The translations under genes and the position numbers were made by a program. This document shows, piece by piece, positions 23,248-34,964 of a stretch of DNA of 64,000 nt. Every line of letters begins with the position of its first letter. Positions within the stretch are counted from its first letter, which is position 1. Origin of the DNA: Epiperipatus broadwayi (lineage: Eukaryota > Onychophora > Udeonychophora > Euonychophora > Peripatidae); assembly GCA_028023455.1 (NCBI GenBank), contig JAQFVV010000207.1, positions 1,189,094 through 1,253,093 on the forward strand. The letters run 5' to 3'. A model generated the notes under the pieces. It ran no database searches. It saw nothing but the letters and a program-made list of their open reading frames with translations, and was not told the origin of the DNA.

Positions 23248-24067
23248 TTATAGACTGGATCTTTGTTTCAAGTGTGACCATGTGGCTGCAAACACATCTG
23301 GTTGAGCGAGGATGCTGTCTCTTTTTTTGAACAGTTCTAGTTTTATTGAATATGTAGCTGGGTGGTGTCGAAGGTTATTAGCAAGTGCAAAAGCATCTGG
23401 TACACCAGTAGGCATAAAGTCTATATGTTGCTGCATGAATAGCAGGGATGTTGCCTTTTTTAAATTTATTTATTATTCCATCAATTGAAATGATAGCCTT
23501 TTGGTATGTGGTAAACATTGTGCGACATATTGTTTCTAGGGCACTGCAGGAATGAAAAAAATGATCTTGTGTCTCTTCTTCTGTATGACATAGCCCACAC
23601 ATGGGATCTATATTTGTATAGAATATACAAAATCTAAGGAAATGTGTTGTAAGTAGAGCATTAAGATTAAGCTTAAGTAGAAAATCAAATAATTTTGATT
23701 CTAATGACCATTTTCTGAGTTGTTGCAGTAGTTGCCTGTTGTCTATTCCAAGAACTGATGGATGTAGATTAGGTGTCTGGTTTGGGTATAGTATATTATA
23801 AATGTCCCAGTATGTATACTTGTCATTATTGAGTGATATTTTGTTGTATATTGGCTTGAGTTCTTCAATCAATGTGGATAGATATTCATATGAAGGAGGT
23901 GGTCTGTCTGTGGTATTATACTGATTACACACTCCAGGTCTGAAAATCTTTTTATGGTTTCTGTTATTAGCTTTACTGATTTCTTTGTGTAAAAAAACAT
24001 TGATTGTATGAAGTCCAAGTCCATTACTATGTGGTGGTCTGCTCAGATTTTTTAAAGAGATTGCCAC
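23248..24067 (-). pseudogene. LINE-B ORF2: C-terminal domain with CCHC knuckle
   Basis: A 229-codon frame (24,067-23,378) with DRPPPSYEYLS and the knuckle CGLCHTEEETQDHFFHSC (CX2CX8HX4C). The last part shifts frame into 23,436-23,248, where LFKKRDSILAQPDVFAATWSHLK aligns with the end of the second LINE-B (FYHKDRIISSRFLFDNMWSLIK). The knuckle probably binds RNA or target DNA during priming. A single shift separates the two frames. Confidence 0.85.
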
Positions 24068-24168
24068 TGTCTTTCTCTTCCATATTAGTTTGTTACAGAT
24101 TGATGAAATTTTAGATATAAATGTTTTTGAAAATTTGATTATAGGTGTGTAGTAGGTAATTTTTGTAA

Positions 24169-25300
24169 TTATAAGTTGATTAAATAGTGATACCTTTGCG
24201 TATATTGACAGGTATGACTTTTCAAGTGAGGCTGTGATTTTTTCAGCATCTTTTTTAAATTTATTTTGAATTTTTGCCTCATTCCATTGCTTCCAAGGTA
24301 GAATGGAAAACCAAGGAAAGCAGATGGTTTACCATCAAACATCTCTGTACAGTGCTTGCCTGTGTATATTGACCATGCAGCAGTTTTACTTGTGTTAATT
24401 TTTAAATTAAAATTTGAAATATAATTCTTGATTATCTCTTGTAATATGGGGAGGTTCTTTTTAGAGGGTAGGAAAACAGTTACATCATATCCATATAGGC
24501 TATGCATGATATATTTAAAGCAGTGTTTGGGATTTGAATGCCTTTAATTTTTTTCTGTATCTTTATTAATAGAGGATTTATATATATTGTAAAGAGCAAG
24601 GAACTAAGGGTGATCCTTGTGAGATGGATTGACTCAGTCTGAAGGCTGGTGAATTTTTGCCATTCAATTTGATGTGAATTTCATGGCTGAGTAACAGATT
24701 GGCTATTATATATAGTAGGGATGGAGGTATTGTTGTTTTTTTCAGCACATCTAATAATTTGGCTATAGGCACTGAGTCAAATGCTTCCTCAATGTCTAGT
24801 TGAACTATAATTGGTGCATATTTCTTTCTTTTTTTTACTACTTCGATTATTGTTTTGTATATTAAGGCACCCTGGCCAATGGATGAACCTTTTTTGGCAT
24901 ATTGTGCTGATGATAACACAGGGAGTATGTGTTGTTTTATTTTCTCCTTTATTACTCTTTTAAGAATTTTTATTTCTAAAGGTCCCATTGAAATTGGTCA
25001 TAGATTAGATAAAGATGATATTGCTTTTGGTTTTTTGTTAAATGGAACCATTGCAATTGGGATAGACTTTGTATGTTGTAAATTTTTTGGGATATGTAAT
25101 TGGCTAGATCGCACAGGTATTTGGCTGTGAAGTGACTAAGATGTTTGAACACAAATTTGGGAATTCCTTGTGGTCCTGGGTGACATGTGTTTGTTATTGT
25201 TGCAAGTTGAAATACAATGTCAGGTGTTTTTATTGGTGTGTCTGTTTCAGGGTCTCCAAATATGTTTTCATTTGGTATATACATTTTTTGTTTTTGCAGT
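24169..25300 (-). pseudogene. LINE-B ORF2: reverse transcriptase domain
   Basis: The pieces are in order on the minus strand. 25,284-24,976 has the HPGPQGIPKFVFKHL block typical of the RT fingers. 24,988-24,578 reads GPLEIKILKRVIKEKI (after RPISM), SSIGQGALIYKTI, motif A VQLDIEEAFDSV with its aspartates, and SISQGSPL. 24,507-24,169 should hold the YxDD box but reads LYGYDVTVF, so the first catalytic Asp is lost. It then continues through NTSKTAAWSIY and FLGFPFYLG. Frameshifts separate the pieces. The family identity is clear, but the copy is dead. Confidence 0.85.
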
Positions 25301-25741
25301 TTTTTTTAAAGTGTTGATATATTGGGTTTATCATCTTAGGCCCAGCTCTTATAGAGCTATCTATTTCAAGTGCCATAGGCACTGACTGTGGATGGGTATC
25401 CCAGTTTCCACTGTATGTATGCTCTGGTCCAAGTGTGTTGTTGTGTAAGGTATATTTTTTTCTTTTTTATTGCTAAGTATTGCTTTAGTGTGTTGCATGT
25501 ATTGTACATTTCTGTAAGTTTTTTAATTTGTGTTTGATTATCTGTAGTTGGTCTGGAAATGGTTATTCTTTTATGTAGTTAATCTGCCAAAGCTAATAAT
25601 CTGGTGGGGGGTGTTAAATTGCAAGTAATATGATTGATGTTGAAAAAAAAGTATATTGGTGAATGCTATATAATTTTGTACTGGATCGAGTGACCAAAAA
25701 TGAAGTTTTGGAGCATTAAATATGTTTTTGAATATAGGCAT

Positions 25742-26471
25742 TCAGTTGTTTGTGCTGGAAGAAGTATTCACATAGTCTTTGAAGGCTATTGTTGTATTCT
25801 GTATTCTTGTTAGGTCGAGAGTGATGAACTGGGCAGCATGATCTGAGATTATAGATGGACAGAGTTCAAGATTAAAATAATGATGTAACATTGGTGAGTA
25901 GAAACACAAATCAATAAGTGACTTATATCTATTGTTATTAAAAGATATTGAGTTTGATGGGAAAAAACCTTCAGCACTCAAAAGTGGGATTGTTATATGA
26001 TGCATCCATTTGGTGACAAAAGTTTGGTAGGTCATGTTGAAATCTCCCAGGAGTATTATGGGATTTGGTGTTCCTGTAAGCATTGAATTTATTGTTGCTA
26101 TTATTCTGGAGATGATGACAGGGTCTGGTGGTATATAGACAAATACTAGGTTAAGTGTCATATTTTTATGATGGAGTGTTATTATGATAAGATTAGAGTC
26201 AATATATATAATTTTAAAAAAATCAAAAGGGCAGTTGTGGGATATAATTATACCTGTGCCACCTGATGGTGATGATGATTGCCTTGAGCAGGCACAAAAC
26301 CCTTGGCTGACTAAATATTATGAAGGATCAATTTGAGAGCCGCTGTATATTTTTGTTTCCAATAGCCCCAGTATGTGTGGTTTGTGTTGCATGTATCCAT
26401 TTTTTGAGTTCAAAAAGTTTTTTGATGGCATTTAAGCCTCTAATGTTCAGAGATCCAATTTTTATCTTCAT
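25742..26471 (-). pseudogene. LINE-B ORF2: APE endonuclease domain
   Basis: The ATG at 26,471 (minus) begins MKIKIGSLNIRGLN, the standard N-terminal strand of APE-type LINE endonucleases, so it is the likely ORF2 start. The frame stops early at about 26,328 (RLSN, stop). The rest is recovered at 26,161-25,742 with VFVYIPPD, the catalytic LLGDFNM, SLIDLCFYS and the terminal SDHAAQF box with Asp-His kept. The domain is of normal size. In the element it nicks target DNA before priming. It is non-functional here because of the breaks. Confidence 0.85.
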
Positions 26472-27240
26472 GTTTCAGGATAATTTTATAACAGGATATT
26501 GATTTTTTAGTTCTATTTTTTTTTATATTGCAGTAGATGGATCCTGATACATATTTAAGACTTGGTAGGGTTTCTTTATCAATTTTTCTTTCATTTAATA
26601 TTGGTTCAGACTCTATACAGGCAATTTGTGATGAAACTAAACAGTTGTCCATTTTTTGGCTTAAATCCATTTCTATTTCGTCATTTTCTAAGTTGTATAT
26701 GCTGATGAATTGTGCTTTTGGTCTGTTTTTTTTGCCTTTTTTGGATTCATGTTTTTTAGGTGGTCTACCTGGCTTTCTTTTCCCTCTGGTGTATTCTCTT
26801 GAATAAGGGGAAGAGGGGGTTCTATATTGCATCCATTATGTTTGATGCAGTTTTGTTTATTATTGTAGTTTGTTTTATTAATGGTGTCATTATATTATCT
26901 TGATTTATATTTTCATTATATAGCTGTGTGTGTTTATTTTTTGTTTGTTGATTTTTACTTGGTACACCTTTTGTTTTATTGAGATGCTGATCCTGTGATG
27001 TAATTTCTGTATTTTGTGTTGTGGTTTTTTGAGAGTTATTTTCATTTGAATCTTGGGTGTCTATGTTAGTTTGTGTGTTATTATTTTTTGGGTTGGTCTT
27101 TGGGATAGGCAATTCTGCTCCATTATCATTTTTGTTTGTGGGTGTTTGAACCTGTTTTTTCGGTTTTTATTATTAGGTTGCCAATGTATATAGTGCTATT
27201 AAAAGTTTTATTTTCATCATCAGTGGTTGTTCTGGGGAGA
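26440..27240 (-). pseudogene. LINE-B ORF1: N/Q/T-rich protein with an AT-hook
   Basis: Decayed into three frames. The first piece (about 27,220-27,120) reads DDENKTFNSTIYIGNLIIK. The second (27,112-26,822) is Asn/Gln/Thr-rich and low complexity. The third (26,832-26,440) carries RGKRKPGRPPKK about 16-27 residues in, a good AT-hook (basic-GRP-basic), followed by a lysine-rich stretch and an acidic segment. I see no RRM, zinc knuckle or coiled coil. In APE LINEs ORF1 usually binds nucleic acid and chaperones the RNP, so an AT-hook would point to DNA minor-groove binding. The end overlaps the start of ORF2 by 32 nt. Confidence 0.6.
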
Positions 27241-27812
27241 GGAACAAGTGAATACACATTAATCTTCACCTATTAGATACTAAATACAAAATACATATGT
27301 TTTTGCATCACAAATATGTTGTGGAAAATACACTTCCTGAAATACAAGAGACTTCAAGATATATACTTTTTATGCTTCATAGATAAATATAGTTAGTCAA
27401 AATAATAATATATATTGTACCAGTCAGTTTGTGTAATTCATACAACCAGACCAGGAATTCTAGTCTGATTACCTTGAGTCAGATCATGTTCAAGATACAT
27501 AAGTCAGGGACACTCTCTAACTCTGCTCTACAGGTTCAAACATAGGTCTTTTTACTTATGATTAGCAATACTGATGATACAAGACATATTTAATTATTTC
27601 TGGCCAGCAGTTCAGCAGTAAAACAAAAAGACTCTAATTAGGCAACTGGCCAGATCTATATAATAGTTATCGATAATAAATTGTTTATGTCTTCAGTGTA
27701 CATATAAACCTAATGTGCATAGACATATGCATGTGGGAAAGCATAATCAATAGTATAGGTAATGACTCCAGAGTAAGATTTTAAATATATTTAATAATGT
27801 GCATATTATGTG

Positions 27813-27814
<2 letters not shown>
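27241..27814. other. Unassigned sequence upstream of LINE-B
   Basis: Possible LINE-B 5' UTR near 27,240-27,300; otherwise no feature. Confidence 0.35.

Positions 27815-27853
<39 letters not shown>
27815..27853. repeat. (TA)n microsatellite
   Basis: Pure TA dinucleotide run. Confidence 0.95.
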
Positions 27854-27855
<2 letters not shown>

Positions 27856-27964
27856 CATTTAAATATACATATTAGCCTCCCATTACAATATTTACATTTA
27901 CAGATTTCATAGTTTTATATGTATATTAAAAACAAGTATATTATATTCTTTAAATACATTTATT

Positions 27965-28130
27965 TACAGAATGGTTTTACACATATATTTAAACATATAA
28001 TTTTATGCAATAGATTTATTAACAGTGCAGTTTTATACATATATTTAAACAGATACACCTTTATTCAATATTTAAACAGATATGATTTTATTCAGTACAT
28101 TTATGAATAGTGTGGTTTTATTGTTATGCC
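27965..28130. repeat. Degenerate tandem repeat, about 55-bp period
   Basis: The block GTTTTACACATATATTTAAACA (27,973 on) recurs as GTTTTATACATATATTTAAACA (about 28,030) and in weaker form to about 28,125, separated by YTTTATKCAATA/TTTATTMACAG segments. Confidence 0.5.
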
Positions 28131-28543
28131 ACTAATTCTTTATTATTGCATTAATGGAGTAAAAGAGGTATTACAGTAATTGAACAGTACACTAAATATT
28201 ATCAGCTTAATGTTACATGCAAATAGATATAAGTTTGTATAAACAATTACTTAACTGGGAATAGGTTAGCATTATTTTATTTATGCAATAGTTTATTGTG
28301 TTAGGATGTAATACATCAATAAAGATTTCACATTTCAGATGGAACATAAGGAAAGGGGACACTGAACATTTTAACTATCCAGAATCGGATATTAACACAT
28401 TAATTTATAGATTTAAATATACAATTCAGCAATAACATTTAAAAACGTATACTTCAGCTCAAGTGATCACAACATCAAACTATGGAATAGTCTAGGCAGG
28501 GTTTGATAAAGTAAGAATAGTATATAGTAATGATGGCACTAAT
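28131..28543. other. Unassigned sequence
   Basis: Nothing supported. Flank of the putative LTR element. Confidence 0.45.
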
Positions 28544-28800
28544 GTATTGAAGTGGAAACTATATTACACATATTTTTGCTTCACCATCTGGTGATTCAAA
28601 ACCTTGAATCAGAGGTTTAAACCCAGCTATATATGTGTTAAATCACTAGAGAGTGATAGGACACACATACAAGTTGTAAAACCCTCCTATATTTTTTTTT
28701 ACTTTCATAAGTTAAACATTTTTATAATAAAAGAATATTTGATAATTTTAAGTCAGAAATATTTAAATTTTTATTCTCTTTATATAATCATGTATGTGTA

Positions 28801-29341
28801 GAGGAAATTAATCATAGAATTAAACTTGGTTGGAGTGCTTTTGGTAGAAATAACTTACTAAAAAGAAATATGCCTATGTGTTTGAAAAGGATGGTTTTTA
28901 CAAATGTGTTTTACCAGTTCTGACTTATGGATCTGAGACTTGGACACTTAATAGAAGAGCAATACAGAGACTTCAAACCACTCAAAGGAGTATGGAGAGA
29001 TGTATGTTGGGAGTAACAAGAAGAGATTGAAAATGCAATGTATGGGTAAGACAACAAACAGGTGTTACTGTCCTTATTGAAAAAATTAAAAAATTGAAAT
29101 GGAGTTGGGCTGGACATATTGTTAGCAGAGATGATAATAGATGGACAATTGAAATTTTAAACTGGATTCCAAGAGATTGTAAAAGACCCAGAATAAGACC
29201 ACATGTGAGATGGATGGATGAAATAAGAAAATGTGCAGGGATATTGTGGAGAAGAGAAGCTAAAGATTGGAGAAGATGGATTAAACTTGGAGAGACCTTC
29301 ATCCTGCAGTGGATTGATAATGGTTGATGATGATGATGATG
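28801..29341 (+). mobile_element. RTE-clade LINE 3' fragment (541 bp), absent from the paired repeat
   Basis: Encodes the RTE ORF C-terminus: VLTYGSETWTLNRRAIQRL (shifted frames), then KLKWSWAGHIVSRDDNRWT, then PHVRWMDEIRK, ending WIKLGETFILQWIDNG and a (GAT)n tail. RTE proteins characteristically end in this GH...DD.RW block. The paired long repeat has the uninterrupted site (ATCATGTATGTGTGTTCAAG, about 35,490), so the borders are confirmed. A short GTATGT target duplication is visible. The 90-bp lead-in starts GAGGAAATTAATCATAG, a 5' truncation. Confidence 0.9.
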
Positions 29342-32162
29342 TATGTTCAAGATTGCAAAAATATATTATTGATAAAAAAAAATATATTTTTCGTTATTCA
29401 ATATTATGTATATTTATTTTATAGTTGCCTATTTTATTTTATGATGCAATACCAGAGAAAGTTCTAGAGAGTAATTAAAATAACTTGGAATCATATAAAT
29501 AAAAGAATCTTCTAGATTTAATTTTAAAATGGTAATTAATAAATTAAAATCTCTTGGCAAACAAAATGTTAATGAAAATTATATTTTTGAATCTATTTCC
29601 ATTCTAGAAATAGATTAAAACAATACTCTCTAGAACTTGTTGCATTACCATTGAAGACAATTGGTTTTGTATTCAGGTCACTTAATGGACCTCAGGGCCA
29701 TAACAAGTGGCAACAGAATATTCGAAGTCTTACTAATATAAATAGAGCCAAAATTTTAGGCTAAGTCTCTTAGTTCGCCATCTTAAACAGTGTTGCAGAA
29801 CAGACCCACATCAATTTAATTTTTGAAATATGAACACGGAGTAGAGGGACTAGATTTTCTTCCCCTTTCTTCTCCAAAAATCGTTTCCATGACTTATGGA
29901 CTGCCTAATGTAAATGCTGTAATAACTATCTCAATATGTCAGCCATTATTTTTCAAACCTTTGCCTTGCTTAACCATGTTTTCCTCATTTATAAATTTAC
30001 ATTTTCCAATCCGTACGTACATCAAGACATCAGGAAACGGAAGGTAAATCCTAATCATGCTGCTAATATGAACTCTTTAAAAAACTTTACATTTAAATTC
30101 TAAATCAATTATAATGTAAAATTCTCTTTCTATTGAAACATAACATAATGCTAAATTGTAACCATTCTATAAAGTAATGACTTTCTCTCTCTGTTATAAA
30201 AAAAATCTAATGCACGAATCTATAATTTTATTTTTTTTATGCATTTCTTTAATGGGTTTCACAATTTCTATTTTTAATATTTTAAATGTGGCAAACTTTT
30301 ATCTTTAATATTATAAATTTTGTATGATTTAATTTAATATGCTAATAGTTCAATAGAGTGAACCGATCCTAAATTTTCTTATATTAGATATCTTAGATAT
30401 TATAGGATGGTAAACCATAAATGTAAGCTTACTTACCTAACTAAAAGTTCACTCAATTGAATAATATTTTAAGTTATTCTATTTGCTTAGTGGCAGATTA
30501 TTCGCTACTACATTTAATATGTCACTTTATTACCATGTTTATGCTATTGATTTTACTTTCAAATTATATTTTAAAGTAAAATTAATGCTGTTTTTTTATT
30601 ATATGGTCAATTGTTTGCCCATCATGCCATCTAGTATGGTAATTATTTATGGAACTAATTACTAGTTAGCATATTAATATTTGTTTAATGAAGGGAACAA
30701 TAATCCCTCTTTTATTTGTGACATCCTAACTAATATTAAAAGTCATTTGCGTCCCTTTCGAGAGGGATCAAAATATTTTATATCATTATGGTAGGTTCTA
30801 TTAAATTATGAGTGCCTTAATCCACATATCAGCATTATTAATAACCTGATTAATTTTTATTATTAGCATTTCTTGGCTTACATAACATTATGAACTTACC
30901 TCGTTTTGCTTTGTCAAACTAAACCCCAGAGAAACGGGATTCTTTTACTTAATTGCAGATCCATGAATGGGACTTGGAAGCACTGGCTCCAGGATATTGA
31001 CAGGTGGTCATTTAGGCTCTGCACAGGTTAACACTGGAAAACAGACTGTGATATTTCCTACACCATTCCCTTCTTCAAATGCTGACCTGTTGTGTGTACA
31101 GACACATTTAATATTCTTATATTATTGAACAAGCATTCATCCTAAAATGGACTCAATCTATTTTAACATTATGATTTAATCAGCACCATGATTCTTGTTT
31201 AATATTTTTATATTTGCCCATTCTAAATCTGTAAGATGTAATGCCATTATTTCTAAATCCATCTCATATTTTTGTTTATATTATAAGTTAGGTAATGTCA
31301 TTGTAAAGCTTATTTAAGCTACCCGCCCTCTCATTGAGACAATGCTGAGTGCACTAACAAATAATGCTAAGTAAATCTTTTCCAGTCAGAAAAGAATAGA
31401 ATAAAATATAAATAACTTTTCTGTTTAAACATTTTAAGGTCTAATGACTATTGAAGTGAGTAATGTAAATTATAAAATATTTTCATACGTGGTTCAAATG
31501 AACCATAATAAAGTGATGTAACTTATATCCCATTTATCTATTTTTAAGGTCATTTATTTTTCATACAAAATAATCATAGCATCCACATTATATAATATGA
31601 TAAAATTTATATCTATTGTTAGCACACATCTTTTGAATATCTGTACATTTTGAATTATAATATCTAATCGCAGATTTGCACATTATTTAATCAGTAACTT
31701 ATGTTCTATTATATAATTTTTCAATTCGCAAATCAGCATTAATAAAGTGAAATCCATAATTTTATTAGTATCATATATAAATAGATTTGCAACTGTTTGT
31801 TAAAGTAAATGTATGTTTGTTTATTTTCTAATTAATATTAATAAATTATTAACTATATAATTATTACTTAAGTCTGCTTTGCCTCATGATTTATGCATGC
31901 ACATCGGTAATTAGATTGCATTATATATAGCTGATTTCCACTGACCTTAGGCCAATTTCTAGATTTATTAATGAATTTTATGAAAAGCCTAATTATAATC
32001 TTAAGCTATTTCATTCTGTTGGGGGCTAGGACTCGAAGCCTAGTAGTTTATAATTCTTTGTAGATCTCTTGTTTCTCCGCTGTTGCTCCAGGATGGGTAT
32101 GTATAAAATTTCATTTGTTATCATCAGAAATTGTAATGTTATAGATCTGGAAAATAGGCAAT

Positions 32163-32246
32163 AGGGCAGAGTTCATGATTGTTCCTGACTTATGTATCTT
32201 GCACAGGGCAGAGTTCATGATTGTTCCTGACTTATGTATCTTGCAC
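32163..32246 (+). repeat. Perfect 42-bp tandem duplication
   Basis: Two exact units beginning AGGGCAGAGTTCATGATTGT at 32,163 and 32,205. The other long repeat has a single unit near 39,096, so the duplication arose after the repeats separated. Confidence 0.95.
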
Positions 32247-32318
32247 ATCATTGGATTCGAGGTACTTTTGTGTAAATGCTAGCTCTTGTTAGATGAACAT
32301 ACAATTCTGACTGGTACA

Positions 32319-32977
32319 GGGTATTTTTTTCCTGGGTTTGGATGCCCATCTGTGGGGCTATTTAAAATTCCTTCACCCTGTAATACCCCATACAGCATTT
32401 AATATGTATGTATAATGTTTTGTTTTTTCTGTTTAAATAATAATGAAGTATATATTTGTGTAAGATTTTTGTTTTCCCAAGCTTAATGCCACAATGTGGG
32501 CCAAATAATAAATTAAATATACCCCGAGTATTAGATTTTGATTATATATAGTAAAATAGGAAAATATGTATGTGTATATTTTTTTTCTGGACTTGGCATG
32601 TCACTGTGAGACTTTAAATTATAAACTCACATATCTGAGTGGTAAGAATGTGCAAAATGTTAACATATTTTTTTGAATTAATTTATTGTGAAATTCTTTC
32701 AAAAAAAAAACAAACTAGGATTAGGACTAATATTAGATTAAATGGTATGAACAATAACAAGGAAATTTAGCAATCTATCGATGGGTGTGCATGAACAGGC
32801 CAAATATTATCTTGAGTGTTATATCTACCATTTTGGCATGGTGCTCTTGTATTTTATACATTTATAATTTTTGCCAACTAGTAAACACTTAAGAAAGGCA
32901 AAACAATTGTGTATATGAACATCTGAGAATGAATATACAATAAAAAAGAGAGTCATTATATTTTGTATTTGGTTTTT

Positions 32978-33018
<41 letters not shown>

Positions 33019-33399
33019 TAAATATAAAATAAAAAATATCTTTATTAGTTTGCTATATATATATATATATATATATAGCAAACTAATGAAAGATATTAGC
33101 ATTTGGTTTCAGGTGCAGGGAAACAAATGGAACAGAAGGAAGGCATGGTAAAAAATTTATATATATATATATAGCTTAATAATTGCATTATTTATATGAT
33201 AGAAAGATATAGATACATAGGCAATAAAATAGAGCAGGGATGGATAATAATATGGGTTAGCATTAGTGAAGTACAGCACTGCAGAAATAGGAAAATGGGA
33301 AGATGATGAGAGCATTAGTAGGGGAGATGATCAAGGGAAGATGAGAAAGTAAATAACCCATAGTTAAACATAAATAAAAGTTTAGTATTAGCTATAAAA
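32319..33399 (+). other. Internal region of putative LTR element, 5' part
   Basis: Non-coding leader-like sequence with a (TA)n run (32,979-33,012) and a palindrome. No convincing primer-binding site follows the LTR. A TGG at 32,312 straddles the similarity border and cannot be matched confidently to a tRNA end. Confidence 0.35.
33035..33097. repeat. Palindrome around a (TA)n core
   Basis: AATATCTTTATTAGTTTGC and GCAAACTAATGAAAGATATT are inverted copies (one indel) flanking a TA run, giving a 63-nt near-perfect hairpin or cruciform-prone site. Confidence 0.85.
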
Positions 33400-34275
33400 G
33401 AAGTAGAATGGAAAACATGAATTTAGAACTAAGAACAAAAGAGGGCAACCATGCCTTGATAACAATAATGTGTAGGATGTTTAAGGAGCACACTAAGGAG
33501 TTAATAAAAAAAACAAGAGGAAGAATCTAGAAAACAAAAGGAGGTTAGGGAGGAGTCCTGGATACATTTCTAAGAAATACAAATAAATAGGAAATAAATG
33601 AGAGATTCCAAAGGATTGAGGAGAGAAGTCAATGAATAGAAAATTGGGCAAGGCAAAATCATAAAGAAACAATGCTAGCTACTAAGATGGAAAGGATGAG
33701 TGCCATCAGATACAAAAGCAACAAGAGGTGCAGACAGAGGTCAAGGGTTAAATGCATGAAATAGTGCAAAAATGTAACACATGATCAAGAAATATCAAAG
33801 AAAGAAATACAGGATATAAAAGAGATATTCCAGGAAAACCAAAAAAAGATAAAATCAGATTTTAAAAAGCTGGTTGAAGATATGCATCAGGAACATGAGC
33901 AGATGAAATTTGAGACATAAAACCTTGTTACATGATCAAAACGGATCACTTCAAGTCAGTAATATTGAGAGGCTGGAAGCAGAAGACCATCATCCACAAG
34001 CATATAAAGACAATGAATGTACACTGGATCAAGAAAGTAAAACTGTGACCTTGTTGAATGAACCAGCTCCAGCACCTCTAGAGAAGTCTAGGAAACTGGA
34101 TGAAGCATGTGTACATGTGATTGGTATAGATAATACAGATAGAAATTTTGAATGGCAGATGGACCACAACCAAACTGCTATAAAACAAGATTATAGAAGA
34201 GAGCCTCTTAAAGTATTACCAAGTAGTTTGTCCTCATGGCATGCCAAGGAAGGTGGGGGGTATATCTATGTGTAA
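33400..34275 (+). pseudogene. gag-like coiled-coil relic
   Basis: From about 33,410 a single frame with scattered stops is rich in Glu, Lys, Arg and Met in heptad-like order (for example RMFKEHTKELIKK, then KKEIQDIKEIFQENQKKI, then KLVEDMHQEHEQMK). The frame at 33,910-34,275 is 121 codons and Glu/His-rich, with no zinc knuckle. It lies immediately upstream of a retropepsin relic in the same direction, so a gag role is inferred from order and composition only. No recognisable gag family motif. Confidence 0.45.
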
Positions 34276-34301
34276 TGTAAACCCTGTTACTGCCTTTATC
34301 C

Positions 34302-34964
34302 ATGAAAATAAAAGACAGACTGAAAATAAAGCTCAGTGTGCATCCTTCCATCAAAGTTAAAATTGATACTTATGATGTACTTGTCTTGCTAGACCCAGAT
34401 AGTTCCATATCAGCTGTTTCCAAAACTTGGTTTCAGACTTACAAGGATCAAGTAAAAAAGGTGAAGACACTTCCAAAAAAACCTATTATATTAATCTTGG
34501 CAAATGGAAAGAAGATGAGGAGTGAAAGTTATCAAACATGGCTGAAAATAATTTTGACCCCAGAACCTATAGTACATCCATTTATAATTATAGTCTGGAC
34601 TTGTACAGGACATGCTTTTGGGATCCGATTATCTGGTTCAGTATAATGGCATCATCAGTTATGCAGATAAAACATGCACACTGCTGGATCACCTATCCCA
34701 TTTTATAATGAAGAGGAAGGACCAGATGGATGTTTGATACAGCCTGGTGATGATGAAAGTATTAGTGCTGAGGTCAAGCAATCTGCAATTATCCAATGTG
34801 AGATAGATGTTACTAAATTTCAAGAAGACTCAGTGGCATGGTTAAAAGATGTTAGAGAACTTGAAGATGATATATCAGACTGGGAAGATATTTATGAGGA
34901 AGAAATATTAGAGTGGGAAGAGCATAGTGAATCAGAGGTAGTAAGCAAATCAGGGAAAGAATAA
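34302..34964 (+). pseudogene. Retropepsin (aspartic protease) relic of an LTR retrotransposon
   Basis: 34,302-34,646 reads VKIDTYDVLVLLDPDSSISAVS, which is the retropepsin active-site strand with the catalytic D-S/T-G changed to D-P-D. LPKKPIILILANGKK (flap-side strand) follows. A frameshift near 34,600 leads to QDMLLGSDYLVQYNGIISY, the second hallmark (hydrophobic-LG.D/L). After the protease, an acidic frame (34,674-34,964) contains DISDWEDIYEEEILEWEE. In LTR elements this enzyme cleaves Gag-Pol. The changed active site and shift make it dead. No RT, RNase H or integrase is found before the next long repeat. Confidence 0.75.

Larger units (their letters stand above)
23248..27240 (-). mobile_element. 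LINE-B copy 1, nearly complete
   Basis: A minus-strand APE-type LINE with, in order, ORF1 (27,240-26,440), endonuclease (26,471-25,742), linker, RT (about 25,300-24,169) and C-terminal knuckle domain (24,067-23,248). It shares motifs in the same order with 40,860-43,405 (RPISM, VQLDIxEAFDSV, LGFPxY, DRPPP, the knuckle, and a FxxRDxI...W.LK terminus), so the two are the same clade. All frames are broken. The true 5' end is uncertain and may lie beyond 27,240. Confidence 0.85.
28548..32318 (+). mobile_element. Long direct repeat 1: putative 5' LTR (about 3.2 kb without insertions)
   Basis: It aligns colinearly with 35,250-39,208. Similarity starts at TGAAGTGGAAA in both copies and ends at ACAATTCTGAC followed by TACA, giving TG...CA ends. 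GTAT precedes copy 1 (28,544-28,547) and follows copy 2 (39,209-39,212), a candidate 4-bp target duplication. Removing the RTE insertion (28,801-29,341) and one unit of a 42-bp duplication leaves about 3.18 kb. Copy 2 without its TTAA insertion is about 3.19 kb. No conserved gene. Alternative: a segmental duplication or an unknown repeat family. Confidence 0.55.

Noticed and set aside
27965-28130. CRISPR-like array
   Set aside because: Units are degenerate, AT-only and few, with no constant repeat; also a eukaryotic context.
29823-30047. 74-codon frame (MKYEHGVEGLD...) also found at 35,980-36,204
   Set aside because: The two versions differ by many residues and few silent changes, as expected for non-coding duplicated DNA. 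No family motif.
32312-32330. tRNA primer-binding site after the putative 5' LTR (TGGTACAGGG)
   Set aside because: It starts with TGG, but the following bases do not resemble a tRNA acceptor plus T stem, and the border is ambiguous.
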